This document shows positions 1-8,933 of a stretch of DNA of 64,000 nucleotides, one piece after another; positions within the stretch are counted from its first letter, which is position 1; the number at the start of each line of letters is the position of its first letter. The stretch comes from Acidocella aromatica (GTDB taxonomy: Bacteria > Pseudomonadota > Alphaproteobacteria > Acetobacterales > Acetobacteraceae). Made by a program: the position numbers and the translations under genes. The DNA is taken from contig NZ_JACHFJ010000009.1 in NCBI RefSeq assembly GCF_014201825.1, positions 1 to 64,000 on the forward strand. Reading direction: 5' to 3'. The notes below the pieces were generated by a model. It was not told where the DNA came from and did no database searches. It saw only the letters and a list, made by a program, of their open reading frames with translations.

Positions 1-189
1 GCCTTGTACGAGCACCGCATCTTCACCGAGGCCGCCATCTGGAACATCAACGCTTTCGACCAATGGGGCGTCGAGTTGGGTAAGGAACTGGCGACCCAGC
101 TGAGTCCGGTGGTGGCGGGCAAGGTGGATGCCAGCGGGCAGGATTCGTCCACGGTGGCCATCATTAATTTTATGCAATCGGTGCGCTAG
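1..189 (+). CDS. pgi: Glucose-6-phosphate isomerase, C-terminal end (5' truncated by window)
   Basis: The reading frame is open from the first base and ends at TAG 187-189, giving the last 62 residues of a longer protein. The tail contains the LYEHRIF and [10 protein letters not shown] signatures typical of the C-terminal part of phosphoglucose isomerase, which interconverts glucose 6-phosphate and fructose 6-phosphate in the cytosol. The rest of the gene lies upstream of the window, so length, active-site glutamate and start cannot be judged. An imperfect terminator-like hairpin follows. Confidence 0.93.
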   Translation, partial: ALYEHRIFTEAAIWNINAFDQWGVELGKELATQLSPVVAGKVDASGQDSSTVAIINFMQSVR

Positions 190-206
190 CTCTTCCATTG
201 CTTCCC

Positions 207-232
207 ACCGAAGGGAATTTAGAACCTTCGGT
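207..232 (+). terminator. Weak terminator-like hairpin after pgi
   Basis: An 8-bp perfect stem (ACCGAAGG at 207-214 with CCTTCGGT at 225-232) and a 10-nt AT-rich loop lie 17 bases after the pgi stop. No T-run follows, so this is at best a weak intrinsic terminator or an mRNA 3' stabiliser. Confidence 0.35.
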
Positions 233-262
233 AGAATGTAGAGTAATGGGGAGATTGCGTAG

Positions 263-943
263 ATGCCGCCGGATGTATCAGGTCAACCCGATCCTCTGGC
301 ACGGTTTGCCGGGCATGTCGCGCATGACCTCAACAATCTCCTCACGGCCATTCTCGGTAATTTGGAGCTTCTGCAAAGCCGCGCCCGGCGCAACGGCGTT
401 TCGGAGTTCGATGGTTTTATCGAGAGTGCGAACCGCGCTGGAGGCCGCGCCGTGCAATTGGTGCATCGTCTGACGGTATTCTCCGGCGGCGATGCGCAGG
501 AACCGTCACTGCAATTCCTTGGGCAGCTGATCCAAGGGCTGGAGGAACACGCGCGTAGCGGGAACATCAAAGTCACGTTCCGGGTCGCCAATACGGATGC
601 GCTCCTCCTGTGTGATCCTGCCCGGGCTAATATTGCCTTGGTGGAACTGCTCAACAATGCCGCCGATGCGATTGCCGAGGGAGGAGAGATTTCCGTCGAG
701 GCCGGCGCGCCGGATGGGCTGGTCTTCATCCGCGTGCGGGATACGGGCCGTGGCATGGCGCCTGAGACGCTGGCCAAAGCAGGGGAGGTGTTTTTCACCA
801 CCCAGCCCAGCCGGGCCGGCAGAGGGCTGGGGCTGCCGATCGTCGCGCGATTCGCGGCGGAGACCGGGGGCAGGATGGAGATTGCGAGTGAGCTTGGCCG
901 GGGTTGTCAGGTAACGCTTAGCTTGCCGCGGGCGGGCGCGTAA
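263..943 (+). CDS. Short soluble histidine kinase (HisKA-like + HATPase_c)
   Basis: This 226-residue protein has no predicted membrane segment or sensory domain. An H-box-like segment HDLNNLLTAILGN (about residues 19-31) is followed by an HATPase_c domain with an N-box (ELLNNAADAI), a G1 box (DTGRGM) and a G2 box (GRGLGLPI) before residue 205. The H-box resembles those of hybrid kinases. The partner response regulator is not adjacent, so the input and output are unknown. It probably needs a partner protein for sensing, or is a remnant kinase core, although all catalytic boxes look intact. It is far shorter than usual histidine kinases (350 residues or more). The start ATG at 263 gives the first full H-box frame. 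Confidence 0.75.
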   Translation: MPPDVSGQPDPLARFAGHVAHDLNNLLTAILGNLELLQSRARRNGVSEFDGFIESANRAGGRAVQLVHRLTVFSGGDAQEPSLQFLGQLIQGLEEHARSGNIKVTFRVANTDALLLCDPARANIALVELLNNAADAIAEGGEISVEAGAPDGLVFIRVRDTGRGMAPETLAKAGEVFFTTQPSRAGRGLGLPIVARFAAETGGRMEIASELGRGCQVTLSLPRAGA

Positions 944-946
944 ATT

Positions 947-1021
947 TGGCTGGGACGGGAGGATTCGAACCTCCGTATGGCGGAATCAAAATCCGCTGCC
1001 TTACCGCTTGGCGACGTCCCA
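947..1021 (-). tRNA. tRNA-Gln (anticodon UUG)
   Basis: The minus strand folds into a 75-nt cloverleaf. The acceptor TGGGACG (1021-1015) pairs with CGTCCCA (957-951). The anticodon stem GCGGA/TCCGC encloses loop TTTTGAT with anticodon TTG, the T-arm carries GGTTCGAATCC, and an encoded CCA end lies at 949-947. TTG reads CAA, so the tRNA carries glutamine. Confidence 0.96.
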
Positions 1022-1035
1022 AAACGCTGGCGCAC

Positions 1036-1881
1036 TCATAGGTCCGGTTGGGTCTGCTCGTAAAGCCCCCCACCCCAGCGCCACCAGCCGGGATGGCTGA
1101 TTACCGCCGCAGCCGCAGCAGCTTCGGCCGGGGTGGCGAAGATGGCGAAGCAGGTGGCGCCCGAGCCGCTCATGCGGGCGAGCTTGGCGCCGGGCAGGGC
1201 GGTCAGCGTGTCCAGCACCTCGCCGATGACCGGCTGGATGCCGATCGCCGCCGTTTGGAGGTCGTTGGTGCAGTTCAGTAGGTCGGTCACCATGGCGTCC
1301 ACGCTGGTCCAGGCCTTGGGCAGGTTGGCTGCGGGGGTGAAGCCGCCCTGGCGGGCCTTGAATACGGCGGGGGTTGGCACCGCCACGCCCGGATTGACCA
1401 GCACCATGCCGAATTCCGGCAGGCGCGGCACCGTGGCCAGGATCTCGCCGATGCCCTGCATGCGCGCGGGGCGGGAGGCGAGGCAGACGGGCACGTCGGC
1501 CCCCAGTTGCAGCGCCAAGGGCGGCAGCTCGGCGTTCAGGGCCCAAAGCTGGCTCAAGGCGCGCAGCGCCGCCGCGGCATCCGCCGAGCCGCCGCCGATG
1601 CCGGAGGCGACGGGCAGGTTTTTTTCCAGATGCAGCGCCGCTCCCCGCCCCGGCGCCAGAAGCCTGGCGGCGCGTAGCAGCAGATTGTCTGCTTCGGCTT
1701 GCAGCACGGCGCCGAACGGGCCGGAAATCTCCAGTGACAATGCGGCGGCGTCCTCGACCCGCACATTGTCTCCCACGGCGGGGAACACGGCTAGGCTGTC
1801 GAGCAGATGGTAGCCGTCTTCCCGTTTGGCGGTGACGTGCAGGTACAGATTGACCTTGGCCGGCGCGAACAGGCTGATCAT
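1036..1881 (-). CDS. ispE: 4-diphosphocytidyl-2-C-methyl-D-erythritol kinase
   Basis: This GHMP-family kinase of the non-mevalonate (MEP) isoprenoid pathway phosphorylates CDP-methylerythritol. The N-terminus FAPAKVNLYLHV, the ATP-binding glycine-rich loop PVASGIGGGSADAAA (mid-protein) and the C-terminal MSGSGATCFAIF motif are all present. It has 281 residues, the family norm. I chose the ATG at 1881 rather than an earlier in-frame start because the protein family begins just before the APAKVN motif, and because this ATG overlaps the stop of the upstream TPR lipoprotein gene (TGATG), implying translational coupling. Confidence 0.95.
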   Translation of the reverse strand: MISLFAPAKVNLYLHVTAKREDGYHLLDSLAVFPAVGDNVRVEDAAALSLEISGPFGAVLQAEADNLLLRAARLLAPGRGAALHLEKNLPVASGIGGGSADAAAALRALSQLWALNAELPPLALQLGADVPVCLASRPARMQGIGEILATVPRLPEFGMVLVNPGVAVPTPAVFKARQGGFTPAANLPKAWTSVDAMVTDLLNCTNDLQTAAIGIQPVIGEVLDTLTALPGAKLARMSGSGATCFAIFATPAEAAAAAAVISHPGWWRWGGGLYEQTQPDL

Positions 1882-3572
1882 CAGGGCGTGGTTCCGAAAT
1901 GCTGCTGGATCTTGGCGTTCAGCTCGGCGGCGAGCTTGTCGTCCGGGTGCAGGGAAAGTGCCCGTTGCCACTGATAGGCCGCCTGCAACGGCTGGCCGTT
2001 CTGCCAGAAGGCGTCGCCCAGATGCCCGTTCACTTCCGGGTCATCGGCGGAGAGCTGCACGGCCTTGAGCAGCAGGGCCAGCGCGTCCTTGGTGTTGCCT
2101 TGCTTGAGTTCGATATAGCCGAGCGAGTCGATCAGCGCGCCGTCATTCGGGTCCAGGCTGAGGGCGCGTTGCAGCATCGCCTTGGCTTCGGGCAGCTTCT
2201 CGTTGTTCAGGGCCCAGCTATAGCCGACGTAATTCAGCACATAAGGCTGGTTGGGCGAGAGTTTCAGCGCCTGCAGCATGTCCGGCTCGGCGGAGGCCCA
2301 GCCGCTGGTTTCGTCTTCGCAGATGCCGCGGTCAAAGAACAAGCTCCAGGCGTCCGTTGGGGCTGGCTGGCCGACGGCGTTCAGTGCCTGATTGTAATAG
2401 GTCATCGCCGCCGGACATTGATCGGCGTTGCGCAGAATGTCGCCGGTGGCGCCGAGCAGTCCGGGATTACCGGGATTGGCTGCGATCAGCCCTTGCATCA
2501 GCGCCACGGCCTGGTCCGGCTGTTTGAGGGAGGAGAGCAGCGCCGCTTCCTGCACGGTCGCCGGGCCGTAGAGGGGATCGGTTTTCTGGATTGGCTGCAG
2601 CGTCGTCAGGGCGTTCCGCATCTGCACGGGTGTGGGGGTGAAGCTGGGATCGTCGCTGCCAGTCTGCGTGTTGGCCAGCAGCAGCCGGGCGGCGGCGAGG
2701 TCCGGGCGCAGTTGCAGGGCGAAGCGCAGCAGGATGGTGCGTAGGAAGGCCTCCTGCGGCTGGTTCAGCGAGCCGGCGAGGGTGAGGTATGCCTCGGCCA
2801 TGCCATCGGCCGCCGTGGTGATAACGGGCTTGGAGATCTGCGCTTGGAGCTGCGGCAGGGCGATCTGCAAATCGGGGTGCGCCGAGATCAGCGTGTTCAG
2901 CGTGGTGTTGGCCTGGGCGAGTTGCCCCTGCCGCGCCTGCCAGCTGGCCAGGATCTGCGCGAGGCGCAGGTTCGGCTGCGAGGTATCGACATTAGCGTAA
3001 AGCTGGGCGGCGGATTTGGTGTCGCCCGCCGCATCGGCGATCAGCGCCGCGTTGAGCACATAGACCGGGCCGAAGGCGGGGTCGGTGAAATAGCCGCCGA
3101 GGCCGGTCAGCGCGGCCTGCTCGTTCCCTTCCCCCAGTTGGGCCCAGGCATAGAGCAGCGGCTTGATCAGCCCGGCCAGATTGTCCTGCGGCAGGGCGTG
3201 AAAAAGCTGCTTGGCCTGGTCGAAATTGCCCGAGAGCGCCGCCTGGTTGGCGAGCAGCAGCGTGGCCAATGTGTTGTTCGGCAGCTTCGGGGCGAGTTGG
3301 ACGGCTTCGGGGTTGCCGGCGAGGAGGCCGGCGAGGAAGCCCTCGGCGATCAGTTCCTGGTTGTTGCCCTGATCCTGCAGGGCGCGGGCATAGAATTTGG
3401 AGGCCGAGGCAGGGTCGCTCTGCGCCGCGGCGTAGCGCGCGGCCAGAAAAGCGCCGTAGGTGCTGTTCACATCCGGGGAGTCGGTGGCGCCGCTTGGTCC
3501 GGCGGCGCAGGCCGAGAGCATAATGCACACGGCGACGGCGCCACGGCGGCCAAACAGCGAGGTCATCTTCAT
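1881..3572 (-). CDS. TPR-repeat lipoprotein
   Basis: This is a 563-residue tetratricopeptide-repeat protein. From the chosen ATG at 3572 (a second ATG lies at 3566) a signal peptide ends in the lipobox LSAC, so it is probably lipid-anchored on the periplasmic side. TPR-like helical repeats continue to the C-terminus, with clear units such as PNQPYVLNYVGYSWALN and GALIDSLGYIELKQGN. TPR lipoproteins of this kind usually act as scaffolds in the envelope, but the partner is unknown. The stop overlaps the ispE start by one base, so the two genes are probably cotranscribed. An upstream in-frame ATG at 3710 would add 46 residues ahead of the signal peptide and is rejected. Confidence 0.85.
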   Translation of the reverse strand: MKMTSLFGRRGAVAVCIMLSACAAGPSGATDSPDVNSTYGAFLAARYAAAQSDPASASKFYARALQDQGNNQELIAEGFLAGLLAGNPEAVQLAPKLPNNTLATLLLANQAALSGNFDQAKQLFHALPQDNLAGLIKPLLYAWAQLGEGNEQAALTGLGGYFTDPAFGPVYVLNAALIADAAGDTKSAAQLYANVDTSQPNLRLAQILASWQARQGQLAQANTTLNTLISAHPDLQIALPQLQAQISKPVITTAADGMAEAYLTLAGSLNQPQEAFLRTILLRFALQLRPDLAAARLLLANTQTGSDDPSFTPTPVQMRNALTTLQPIQKTDPLYGPATVQEAALLSSLKQPDQAVALMQGLIAANPGNPGLLGATGDILRNADQCPAAMTYYNQALNAVGQPAPTDAWSLFFDRGICEDETSGWASAEPDMLQALKLSPNQPYVLNYVGYSWALNNEKLPEAKAMLQRALSLDPNDGALIDSLGYIELKQGNTKDALALLLKAVQLSADDPEVNGHLGDAFWQNGQPLQAAYQWQRALSLHPDDKLAAELNAKIQQHFGTTP

Positions 3573-3672
3573 GCCTACCGTGTAGCAGCGCGTTTCAACC
3601 TCGGCAAAACCCAAAATTGGCCTTGCCCGGATGCGCTTGTGGCCCCTGCGGGGCTGCGTTACGCTCAGCCTT

Positions 3673-4077
3673 ATGCGCCCAGGCTTTATGGCAACCACCC
3701 ATGACATCACGGTTGAGGTCCAGGTTTTCTACCTGGCCGATCAATCCAAGCCGGATTCGGGCGAGTTCTTCTGGGCGTATCAGATCACTATCGTCAATAA
3801 CGGCCGCTTCGCCGTGCAGCTTCTGCGCCGCAGCTGGCGGATTACCGACGCGCATGGCCGCCTGCAAACCGTGCATGGCGAGGGCGTGGTGGGCGAGCAG
3901 CCGGTGATTCAGCCAGGGGAGGCGTTTGAGTACACCTCCGGCGTGCCGCTTTCCACGCCGTCGGGCTTCATGGCCGGGCAGTACCATATGCGGGCCATAC
4001 CGTCCGGCGCGCAGTTCGATATCGAGATTCCGGCCTTCAGCCTCGACAGCCCGTACCAGAACACAAGGCTGCATTAA
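3673..4077 (+). CDS. apaG: ApaG family protein
   Basis: The protein has the single ApaG (DUF525) beta-sandwich domain, recognised from HDITVEVQVFYL, the YQITIVNNG strand, LLRRSWRITDA and the G-rich loop GEGVVGEQPVIQPGE. It is about 134 residues, as in the family. ApaG is a conserved small protein of uncertain biochemical role, historically linked to Co2+/Mg2+ effects and diadenosine tetraphosphate metabolism. The start is ambiguous: ATG 3673 or ATG 3688 (beginning MATTHDI), and neither has a strong Shine-Dalgarno. Confidence 0.9.
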   Translation: MRPGFMATTHDITVEVQVFYLADQSKPDSGEFFWAYQITIVNNGRFAVQLLRRSWRITDAHGRLQTVHGEGVVGEQPVIQPGEAFEYTSGVPLSTPSGFMAGQYHMRAIPSGAQFDIEIPAFSLDSPYQNTRLH

Positions 4078-4152
4078 TTTTCTGAAAGGTTGCGGCGCGC
4101 GCCGCGTCACCCATATCAACCCGAAACAAGCCGCTTTGCCACGGAGACCGCT

Positions 4153-4794
4153 TTGAACGTTCACACCCCCGCCGACAAGCTCGCCAAGACCGAGAGCGGC
4201 CCCGAGAAGCCCAGCCGCGCCGAGGCCGAGGCCGCGATCCGCACCCTGCTGCTGTGGGCGGGCGAGGACCCGGAGCGCGAAGGGCTGAAGGATACCCCGG
4301 CCCGCGTCGCCCGCGCGTATGAGGAGTTCTTCAAGGGCTATGCCGAGGACCCGGTGGCGCTGCTGACCCGCACCTTCGAGGAGATCGAGGGTTATGACGA
4401 GATGGTGGTGCTGCGCGATATCCGAATCGAGAGCCATTGCGAGCATCACATGGTGCCCATCATCGGCCGGGCGCATGTGGCCTATCTGCCGGGCACGCGC
4501 GTCGTCGGCATCTCCAAGCTGGCCCGGGTGGTGGACGCCTATGCGCGGCGATTCCAGATCCAGGAGAAGCTGACCGCGCAGATCGCCAACACCATTCAGG
4601 ACGTGCTGCAGCCGCGCGGCGTGGCGGTGGTCATCGAGGCCAACCACCAGTGCATGTCCACCCGCGGCGTGCATAAGCCCGGTGCCAGCATGGTGACGAG
4701 CCGCATGCTTGGCGCGTTCCGCGATGATCCCTCCACCCGTAAGGAGTTCCTGGCGATCATCTCGCCGCGCAATTGCGGCCCGGTCGAGGCGTGA
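4153..4794 (+). CDS. folE: GTP cyclohydrolase I
   Basis: FolE converts GTP to dihydroneopterin triphosphate, the first step of folate biosynthesis (and a source of 7-deazaguanines). Zinc ligands and active-site motifs are visible: [29 protein letters not shown] and HQCMSTRGV. From TTG 4153 the protein has 213 residues, the usual length. I prefer this TTG start because GGAG at 4143-4146 sits 6 nt upstream; an in-frame ATG at 4090 would add 21 residues of unconserved, arginine-rich sequence. The stop overlaps the next gene (GTGA at 4791-4794). Confidence 0.93.
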   Translation: MNVHTPADKLAKTESGPEKPSRAEAEAAIRTLLLWAGEDPEREGLKDTPARVARAYEEFFKGYAEDPVALLTRTFEEIEGYDEMVVLRDIRIESHCEHHMVPIIGRAHVAYLPGTRVVGISKLARVVDAYARRFQIQEKLTAQIANTIQDVLQPRGVAVVIEANHQCMSTRGVHKPGASMVTSRMLGAFRDDPSTRKEFLAIISPRNCGPVEA

Positions 4795-5270
4795 GCGCAC
4801 ACGACGATTTCATGCGCCGGGCTATTGCCCTGGCGCGCCAGGGCATGGCGGGCGGGCATGGCGGGCCGTTCGGCGCGGTGATCGTGCGCGAGGGCAGGAT
4901 CGTCGGCGAGGGGCATAACCGCGTGCTCTCCGCCTGCGACCCCACGGCCCATGCCGAGGTAACGGCGATCCGCGATGCGGCGGGCAAGGAGCAGACATTC
5001 GATCTCTCCGGCACCACGATCTACGTGAACGGCATGCCCTGCCCGATGTGCATGGCCGCGATTTTCTGGGCCCGCATCGACTGCGTGTACTATGCCTGCG
5101 GCCCGGAAGACGCCGAGGCGATTGGCTTCGATGACGATGAATTCTACCGCCAGCTGGCGAAGCCGCCCGGGGAGCGCTCGGTTCCGGCGATCCAGATGCC
5201 CGAATTCGTCGAGGAGGCGCGGGGCGCCTATGCCGCCTGGGCCGCGCTGCCGGCAAAGGTTCCTTACTGA
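4791..5270 (+). CDS. Nucleoside/guanine deaminase (cytidine-deaminase fold)
   Basis: This 159-residue zinc hydrolase carries the deaminase motifs [13 protein letters not shown] (His and catalytic Glu) and PCPMCMAAI (two Cys zinc ligands). The pattern and the C-terminal extension are closest to the guanine deaminase (GuaD) branch rather than tRNA adenosine deaminase TadA. The start GTG 4791 overlaps the folE stop, so it is translationally coupled with folE. Both act on guanine-derived substrates, which hints at purine salvage next to folate synthesis. The exact substrate cannot be settled from the sequence. Confidence 0.82.
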   Translation: MSAHDDFMRRAIALARQGMAGGHGGPFGAVIVREGRIVGEGHNRVLSACDPTAHAEVTAIRDAAGKEQTFDLSGTTIYVNGMPCPMCMAAIFWARIDCVYYACGPEDAEAIGFDDDEFYRQLAKPPGERSVPAIQMPEFVEEARGAYAAWAALPAKVPY

Positions 5271-5328
5271 GGGCGCTCTGGTGATTTTGCCCCAGCCGCT
5301 ATATCCCCTCGGGCGATAGGAGCCAAAA

Positions 5329-6360
5329 ATGCCGCAAAACACCGCTGCCAGCCCGCAGAACCGCAAGCTTGTCGCCACTTGGCTGTTTGTCCTGGCCGGG
5401 ATGATCTGGGTCATGGTCGGCATTGGCGGCTATACGCGTGATTCCGGCTCGGGGCTGTCCATCATGGATTGGGACCCGATCATCGGCGCGCTGCCGCCGA
5501 TGTCGGCCGATGCCTGGAACAAGCTGTTCGCGCTTTATAAGACCATCCCGCAATACCAGCTCCTGCACCAGGGCATGGACCTTGACGGGTTCAAGCAGCT
5601 TTTCTGGCCGGAATATATCCACCGGCTCTGGGGGCGGCTGATGGGCCTCGTGCTGCTGCTGCCGCTGGTTGGCTTCGCTCTCACCGGGCGCATTGAGAAG
5701 CGGCTGATCCCCTGGCTGGCGCTGCTTTTCGCGCTCGGCGGGCTGCAAGGGTTCATTGGCTGGTTCATGGTCTCCTCCGGCTTCTTCCCTAACTCCACCG
5801 CCGTGGAGCCGTGGCGCCTCAGCTTGCATTTCTTCGCCGCCATGTTCCTGCTCGGCGCGGTGCTGTGGACGGCTCTGACCGTGCAGGCCCCGGAACCGGC
5901 GCGCCCGGCTGGCTGCAAGGGGCTGAAGCGCCTGACGTTGGCAGCCTTCGTGCTGCTGCTGCTGGCCATGTTCGGTGGCACCTTCGTGTCGGGCATCCAC
6001 GGCATCACGGCGTTCGATCCGGCGAATGGCATCGGCACCGGGCAGCCGCCCGCGGGCTGGCCGATGAGCGGCATCTTCACCGACACCGCGACCATCATCT
6101 TCGACCACCAGCTCCTGGCCACGCTGGCCACCATCGCCATCCTGGCCGTCACGGTGCAGACCATCCGCCACGAGCCCCCCGCCCCGGTGCGGGACGCGGC
6201 GGCGCTGATCGGGCTGCTGGTGATCCTGCAATTCGTGCTGGGAGTGACGGCGCTGGTCTCGCAAATGATCGACATTGGCGTCATCCACCAGATGAACGCG
6301 GTGCTGCTGCTGGGCGGGCTGCTCAACCTGCTGCACCGGCTGCGCGGGGCGACCGCATGA
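5329..6360 (+). CDS. ctaA: Heme A synthase, COX15/CtaA family
   Basis: This 343-residue integral membrane protein with about eight hydrophobic segments belongs to the COX15/CtaA family, which oxidises heme O to heme A for aa3/ba3-type terminal oxidases. Four conserved histidines expected to bind heme are present: H98 (EYIHRLWGR), H167 (LSLHFF), H260 (FDHQLLAT) and H320 (VIHQMNAV). The N-terminal GGYTRDSGSGLSIMDW segment matches the family's GG-TR-SGLSM pattern. It overlaps the next paralogous gene by ATGA at 6357-6360. The start ATG 5329 follows AGGAGCC at 5320-5326. Confidence 0.92.
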   Translation: MPQNTAASPQNRKLVATWLFVLAGMIWVMVGIGGYTRDSGSGLSIMDWDPIIGALPPMSADAWNKLFALYKTIPQYQLLHQGMDLDGFKQLFWPEYIHRLWGRLMGLVLLLPLVGFALTGRIEKRLIPWLALLFALGGLQGFIGWFMVSSGFFPNSTAVEPWRLSLHFFAAMFLLGAVLWTALTVQAPEPARPAGCKGLKRLTLAAFVLLLLAMFGGTFVSGIHGITAFDPANGIGTGQPPAGWPMSGIFTDTATIIFDHQLLATLATIAILAVTVQTIRHEPPAPVRDAAALIGLLVILQFVLGVTALVSQMIDIGVIHQMNAVLLLGGLLNLLHRLRGATA

Positions 6361-7409
6361 AGCCAGACAAGGCGCTCGGCACCTGGGTTCTCATCCTCGC
6401 CTGCATGGTGTTCGGCATGACGGTGGGGGGCGGACATGCCCGCACCATCGGGGCCGGGTTCACCATTCAGGTCTGGAAGCCGTTCACCGGCTGGATACCC
6501 CCGCACAGCGCCGCCGACTGGGCCTATCTCTTCGGCCTGTTCCAGAAGACCGCGCTCTACCAATCCCACCCGATCAGCCTGGACCAATACAAGGCCCTGT
6601 TCTGGCCGATGTTCCTCGACCGCTGCTGGGGGCGGTTGATGGCGCTGGTGTTCCTTATCCCCTTCACGGTGTTCCTCATCCAGGGGCGGCTGCGGGGGAA
6701 AAAGGCGCTGTGGATGGGGTTCATCTTCCTTTGCGGCGCGGGGCAGGCAGCCTTTGGCTGGTACATGGTGCAGACCGGCATGCAGCCGGGCGTGCTCTCG
6801 CCGCCGCCGCTCTGGGGTGGGCCGCATCTGGCCACCGCCATGCTCATCTTCGCCCTGCTGGTCTGGACCGGGCTGACCTTCCGCACACCCGAGCCTGTTG
6901 CCGTGCCGGGGGCGGCGCATCTGCGGAGCCTCGCCACCGCGAGCGTGGGGCTGATCTGGCTGACCATGGGCTTTGGCGCGCTGGTCGCCACCTCCAACGC
7001 CATCACCGTGTTCAACAGCTTTCCCACCATGGATGGCGCCTGGGTGCCGCCGGGGATGTTGGACCTGCACCCGCTGGCGCTGAACTTCGTGCAGAACAAG
7101 GCGACCGTGCAGTTCTGCCACCGCCTGCTGGCCACGGTGACGGCGCTGACCGTGCTGGCCACCGCCGCGACGGGCCTGCGCATGAAGCTCTCTCCCGCCT
7201 TACGAGATAATTTTCTGCTGCTCGCCGGTTTCGTGGCGTTGCAATACCTGCTGGGCATAACCACCATCGTGTTGGGCAGCGCCAATCTCGGCTATGTGCA
7301 CGAGTTGAACGCCGTGCTGCTGTTTGCCACTGCCCTGGCGGCGCGGCACAAGCTGCGCGGCGCTTTGCCCGCGCCGGGGGCGCAGAGTCTACCCGCCGCG
7401 GCGGAATGA
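6357..7409 (+). CDS. Second COX15/CtaA-like membrane protein, divergent paralogue
   Basis: This 350-residue multi-pass protein is clearly homologous to the preceding gene: shared GG-R-GAGF near residue 24, WKPFTGWIPP, WGRLMALVF, and H157, H255 and H315 in matching places. The first heme-ligand histidine is replaced: HRLWGR of the neighbour is DRCWGR here (D88). It therefore looks like a duplicated heme A synthase that may have lost one heme site, or a partner subunit of the first. The ATG at 6357 overlaps the upstream stop, so it is translated in coupling. It could alternatively act on heme trafficking; no direct evidence. Confidence 0.85.
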   Translation: MKPDKALGTWVLILACMVFGMTVGGGHARTIGAGFTIQVWKPFTGWIPPHSAADWAYLFGLFQKTALYQSHPISLDQYKALFWPMFLDRCWGRLMALVFLIPFTVFLIQGRLRGKKALWMGFIFLCGAGQAAFGWYMVQTGMQPGVLSPPPLWGGPHLATAMLIFALLVWTGLTFRTPEPVAVPGAAHLRSLATASVGLIWLTMGFGALVATSNAITVFNSFPTMDGAWVPPGMLDLHPLALNFVQNKATVQFCHRLLATVTALTVLATAATGLRMKLSPALRDNFLLLAGFVALQYLLGITTIVLGSANLGYVHELNAVLLFATALAARHKLRGALPAPGAQSLPAAAE

Positions 7410-7422
7410 GGAGATGAGAGAG

Positions 7423-8859
7423 ATGACCGAGGCTTTGCAGACCGCCAGCACGCTGTTCCATGGCGCCGAGGGCCTCGACCCGGATACCGCCGTGCGGCTG
7501 ATGAGCCCGGCGCTGGACGGCACCGATGATGGCGAGCTGTTCCTGGAATATCGCGAGTCCGAGTCCGTCTCGCTCGATGACGGGCGCATCCGTGCCGCGA
7601 GCTTCGACACGCGCCGGGGCTTCGGCCTACGCGCCGTACTGGGCGAGGCGGCGTATTTCGCCCACGCCGGGGAGATTTCCGAGCCTGCTCTGGCCCGTGC
7701 GGCCGAGACCATCCGCGCCGCCAAGGCGTTGGAGCATTCCCTGACCGCCGCCGGCCCCGCCGTGGCGAGCAAGCCGCTTTACGCCGGGCTGAACCCGCTG
7801 GCCGAAGCGCCCTTCGCCGCGCGCGCCGAGCTGTTGCAGCAGATCGACGCCTTCGCCCGCGCCGCCGACCCGCGCGTGGTGCAGGTGATGGCGAGCATCG
7901 CCGGGGAGTGGCAGGTGATCGAGATCATCCGCGCCGATGGCTCCCGCGTGGCGGATCTGCGCCCGCTGGTGCGGCTGAATGTGTCGGTGGTGATGGAGCA
8001 GAATGGCCGCCGCGAGTCCGGTGGGCATGGCGCGGGCGGGCGTACGGGTTACGGGCCCATCGTCGCGTCGGAGTTCTGGCAGGCGGCGGTGCGCGAGGCG
8101 ATCCGCCAAGCCGAGGTAAATCTGGAGAGCATCCCCGCCCCGGCGGGTGAGATGGAAGTAGTGCTGGGGCCGGGCTGGCCGGGTATTCTTCTGCATGAGG
8201 CGATCGGCCACGGGTTGGAAGGTGATTTCAACCGCAAGCAGACTTCCGCTTTCGCGGGGTTGATGGGCAGCCGCGTCGCGGCGAAGGGTGTTACCGTGGT
8301 CGATGACGGTACCATCCCCAATCGCCGTGGCTCGCTCACAATCGACGACGAGGGCACGCCAACCTCACGCACGACACTCATTGAGGATGGCATCCTCGTT
8401 GGTTTTCTGCAGGACCGGCAGAACGCGCGGCTGATGAACATGCGCGCGACCGGCAATGGCCGCCGCCAATCCTATGCCCACGCGCCGATGCCGCGCATGA
8501 CCAATACCATTATGCTGGGCGGCGAGGCCTCGAAGGAGGACATGATCCGCTCGGTGAAGCGCGGGCTGTATGCGGTGAATTTCGGCGGCGGGCAGGTGGA
8601 TATCACCTCCGGCAAGTTCGTCTTCACCGCCGCCGAGGCTTACCTGATCGAGGATGGCAAGGTCACCGCGCCGGTGAAGGGCGCGACGTTGATCGGCAAC
8701 GGGCCGGATGCGCTGACCAAGGTGGAGATGATCGGCAATGATCTGGAACTTGACCCCGGCATCGGCACCTGTGGCAAGAACGGGCAAGGCGTGCCGGTGG
8801 GCGTCGGCCAGCCGACGATCAAGCTGTCCAGCCTGACCATCGGCGGGACTGCGGCGTAA
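7423..8859 (+). CDS. tldD: Metalloprotease TldD
   Basis: TldD pairs with TldE/PmbA to form a zinc metallopeptidase that trims unfolded peptides and processes some modified peptides. The zinc motif HEAIGHGLEGD and the following DDGTIPNRRGSLTIDDEG block, typical of TldD (not of TldE, which lacks the histidines), are present. It has 478 residues, a normal length. ATG 7423 is chosen because AGGAG at 7409-7413 has a 9-nt spacing; ATG 7414 is too close to it. No tldE partner is seen in the window. A strong hairpin follows. Confidence 0.95.
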   Translation: MTEALQTASTLFHGAEGLDPDTAVRLMSPALDGTDDGELFLEYRESESVSLDDGRIRAASFDTRRGFGLRAVLGEAAYFAHAGEISEPALARAAETIRAAKALEHSLTAAGPAVASKPLYAGLNPLAEAPFAARAELLQQIDAFARAADPRVVQVMASIAGEWQVIEIIRADGSRVADLRPLVRLNVSVVMEQNGRRESGGHGAGGRTGYGPIVASEFWQAAVREAIRQAEVNLESIPAPAGEMEVVLGPGWPGILLHEAIGHGLEGDFNRKQTSAFAGLMGSRVAAKGVTVVDDGTIPNRRGSLTIDDEGTPTSRTTLIEDGILVGFLQDRQNARLMNMRATGNGRRQSYAHAPMPRMTNTIMLGGEASKEDMIRSVKRGLYAVNFGGGQVDITSGKFVFTAAEAYLIEDGKVTAPVKGATLIGNGPDALTKVEMIGNDLELDPGIGTCGKNGQGVPVGVGQPTIKLSSLTIGGTAA

Positions 8860-8873
8860 CCGCACAAAAGGAA

Positions 8874-8899
8874 TGCCGCCTTTTTGGAAAAAGGCGGCA
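8874..8899. terminator. Bidirectional intrinsic terminator between tldD and carD
   Basis: A near-perfect inverted repeat (TGCCGCCTTTTT / AAAAAGGCGGCA) lies 15 bases after tldD and 35 bases after the convergent carD stop. The A/T tracts at the stem tip provide poly-U-like runs on both strands. Confidence 0.75.
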
Positions 8900-8933
8900 C
8901 CCAAAAACGTTTAAAACGTGAGATCCGGGTAGG

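Noticed and set aside
3595-4800. A 401-codon open frame on the minus strand across apaG and folE
   Set aside because: It covers two well-supported plus-strand genes, and its product has no family features. It is a codon-bias shadow.
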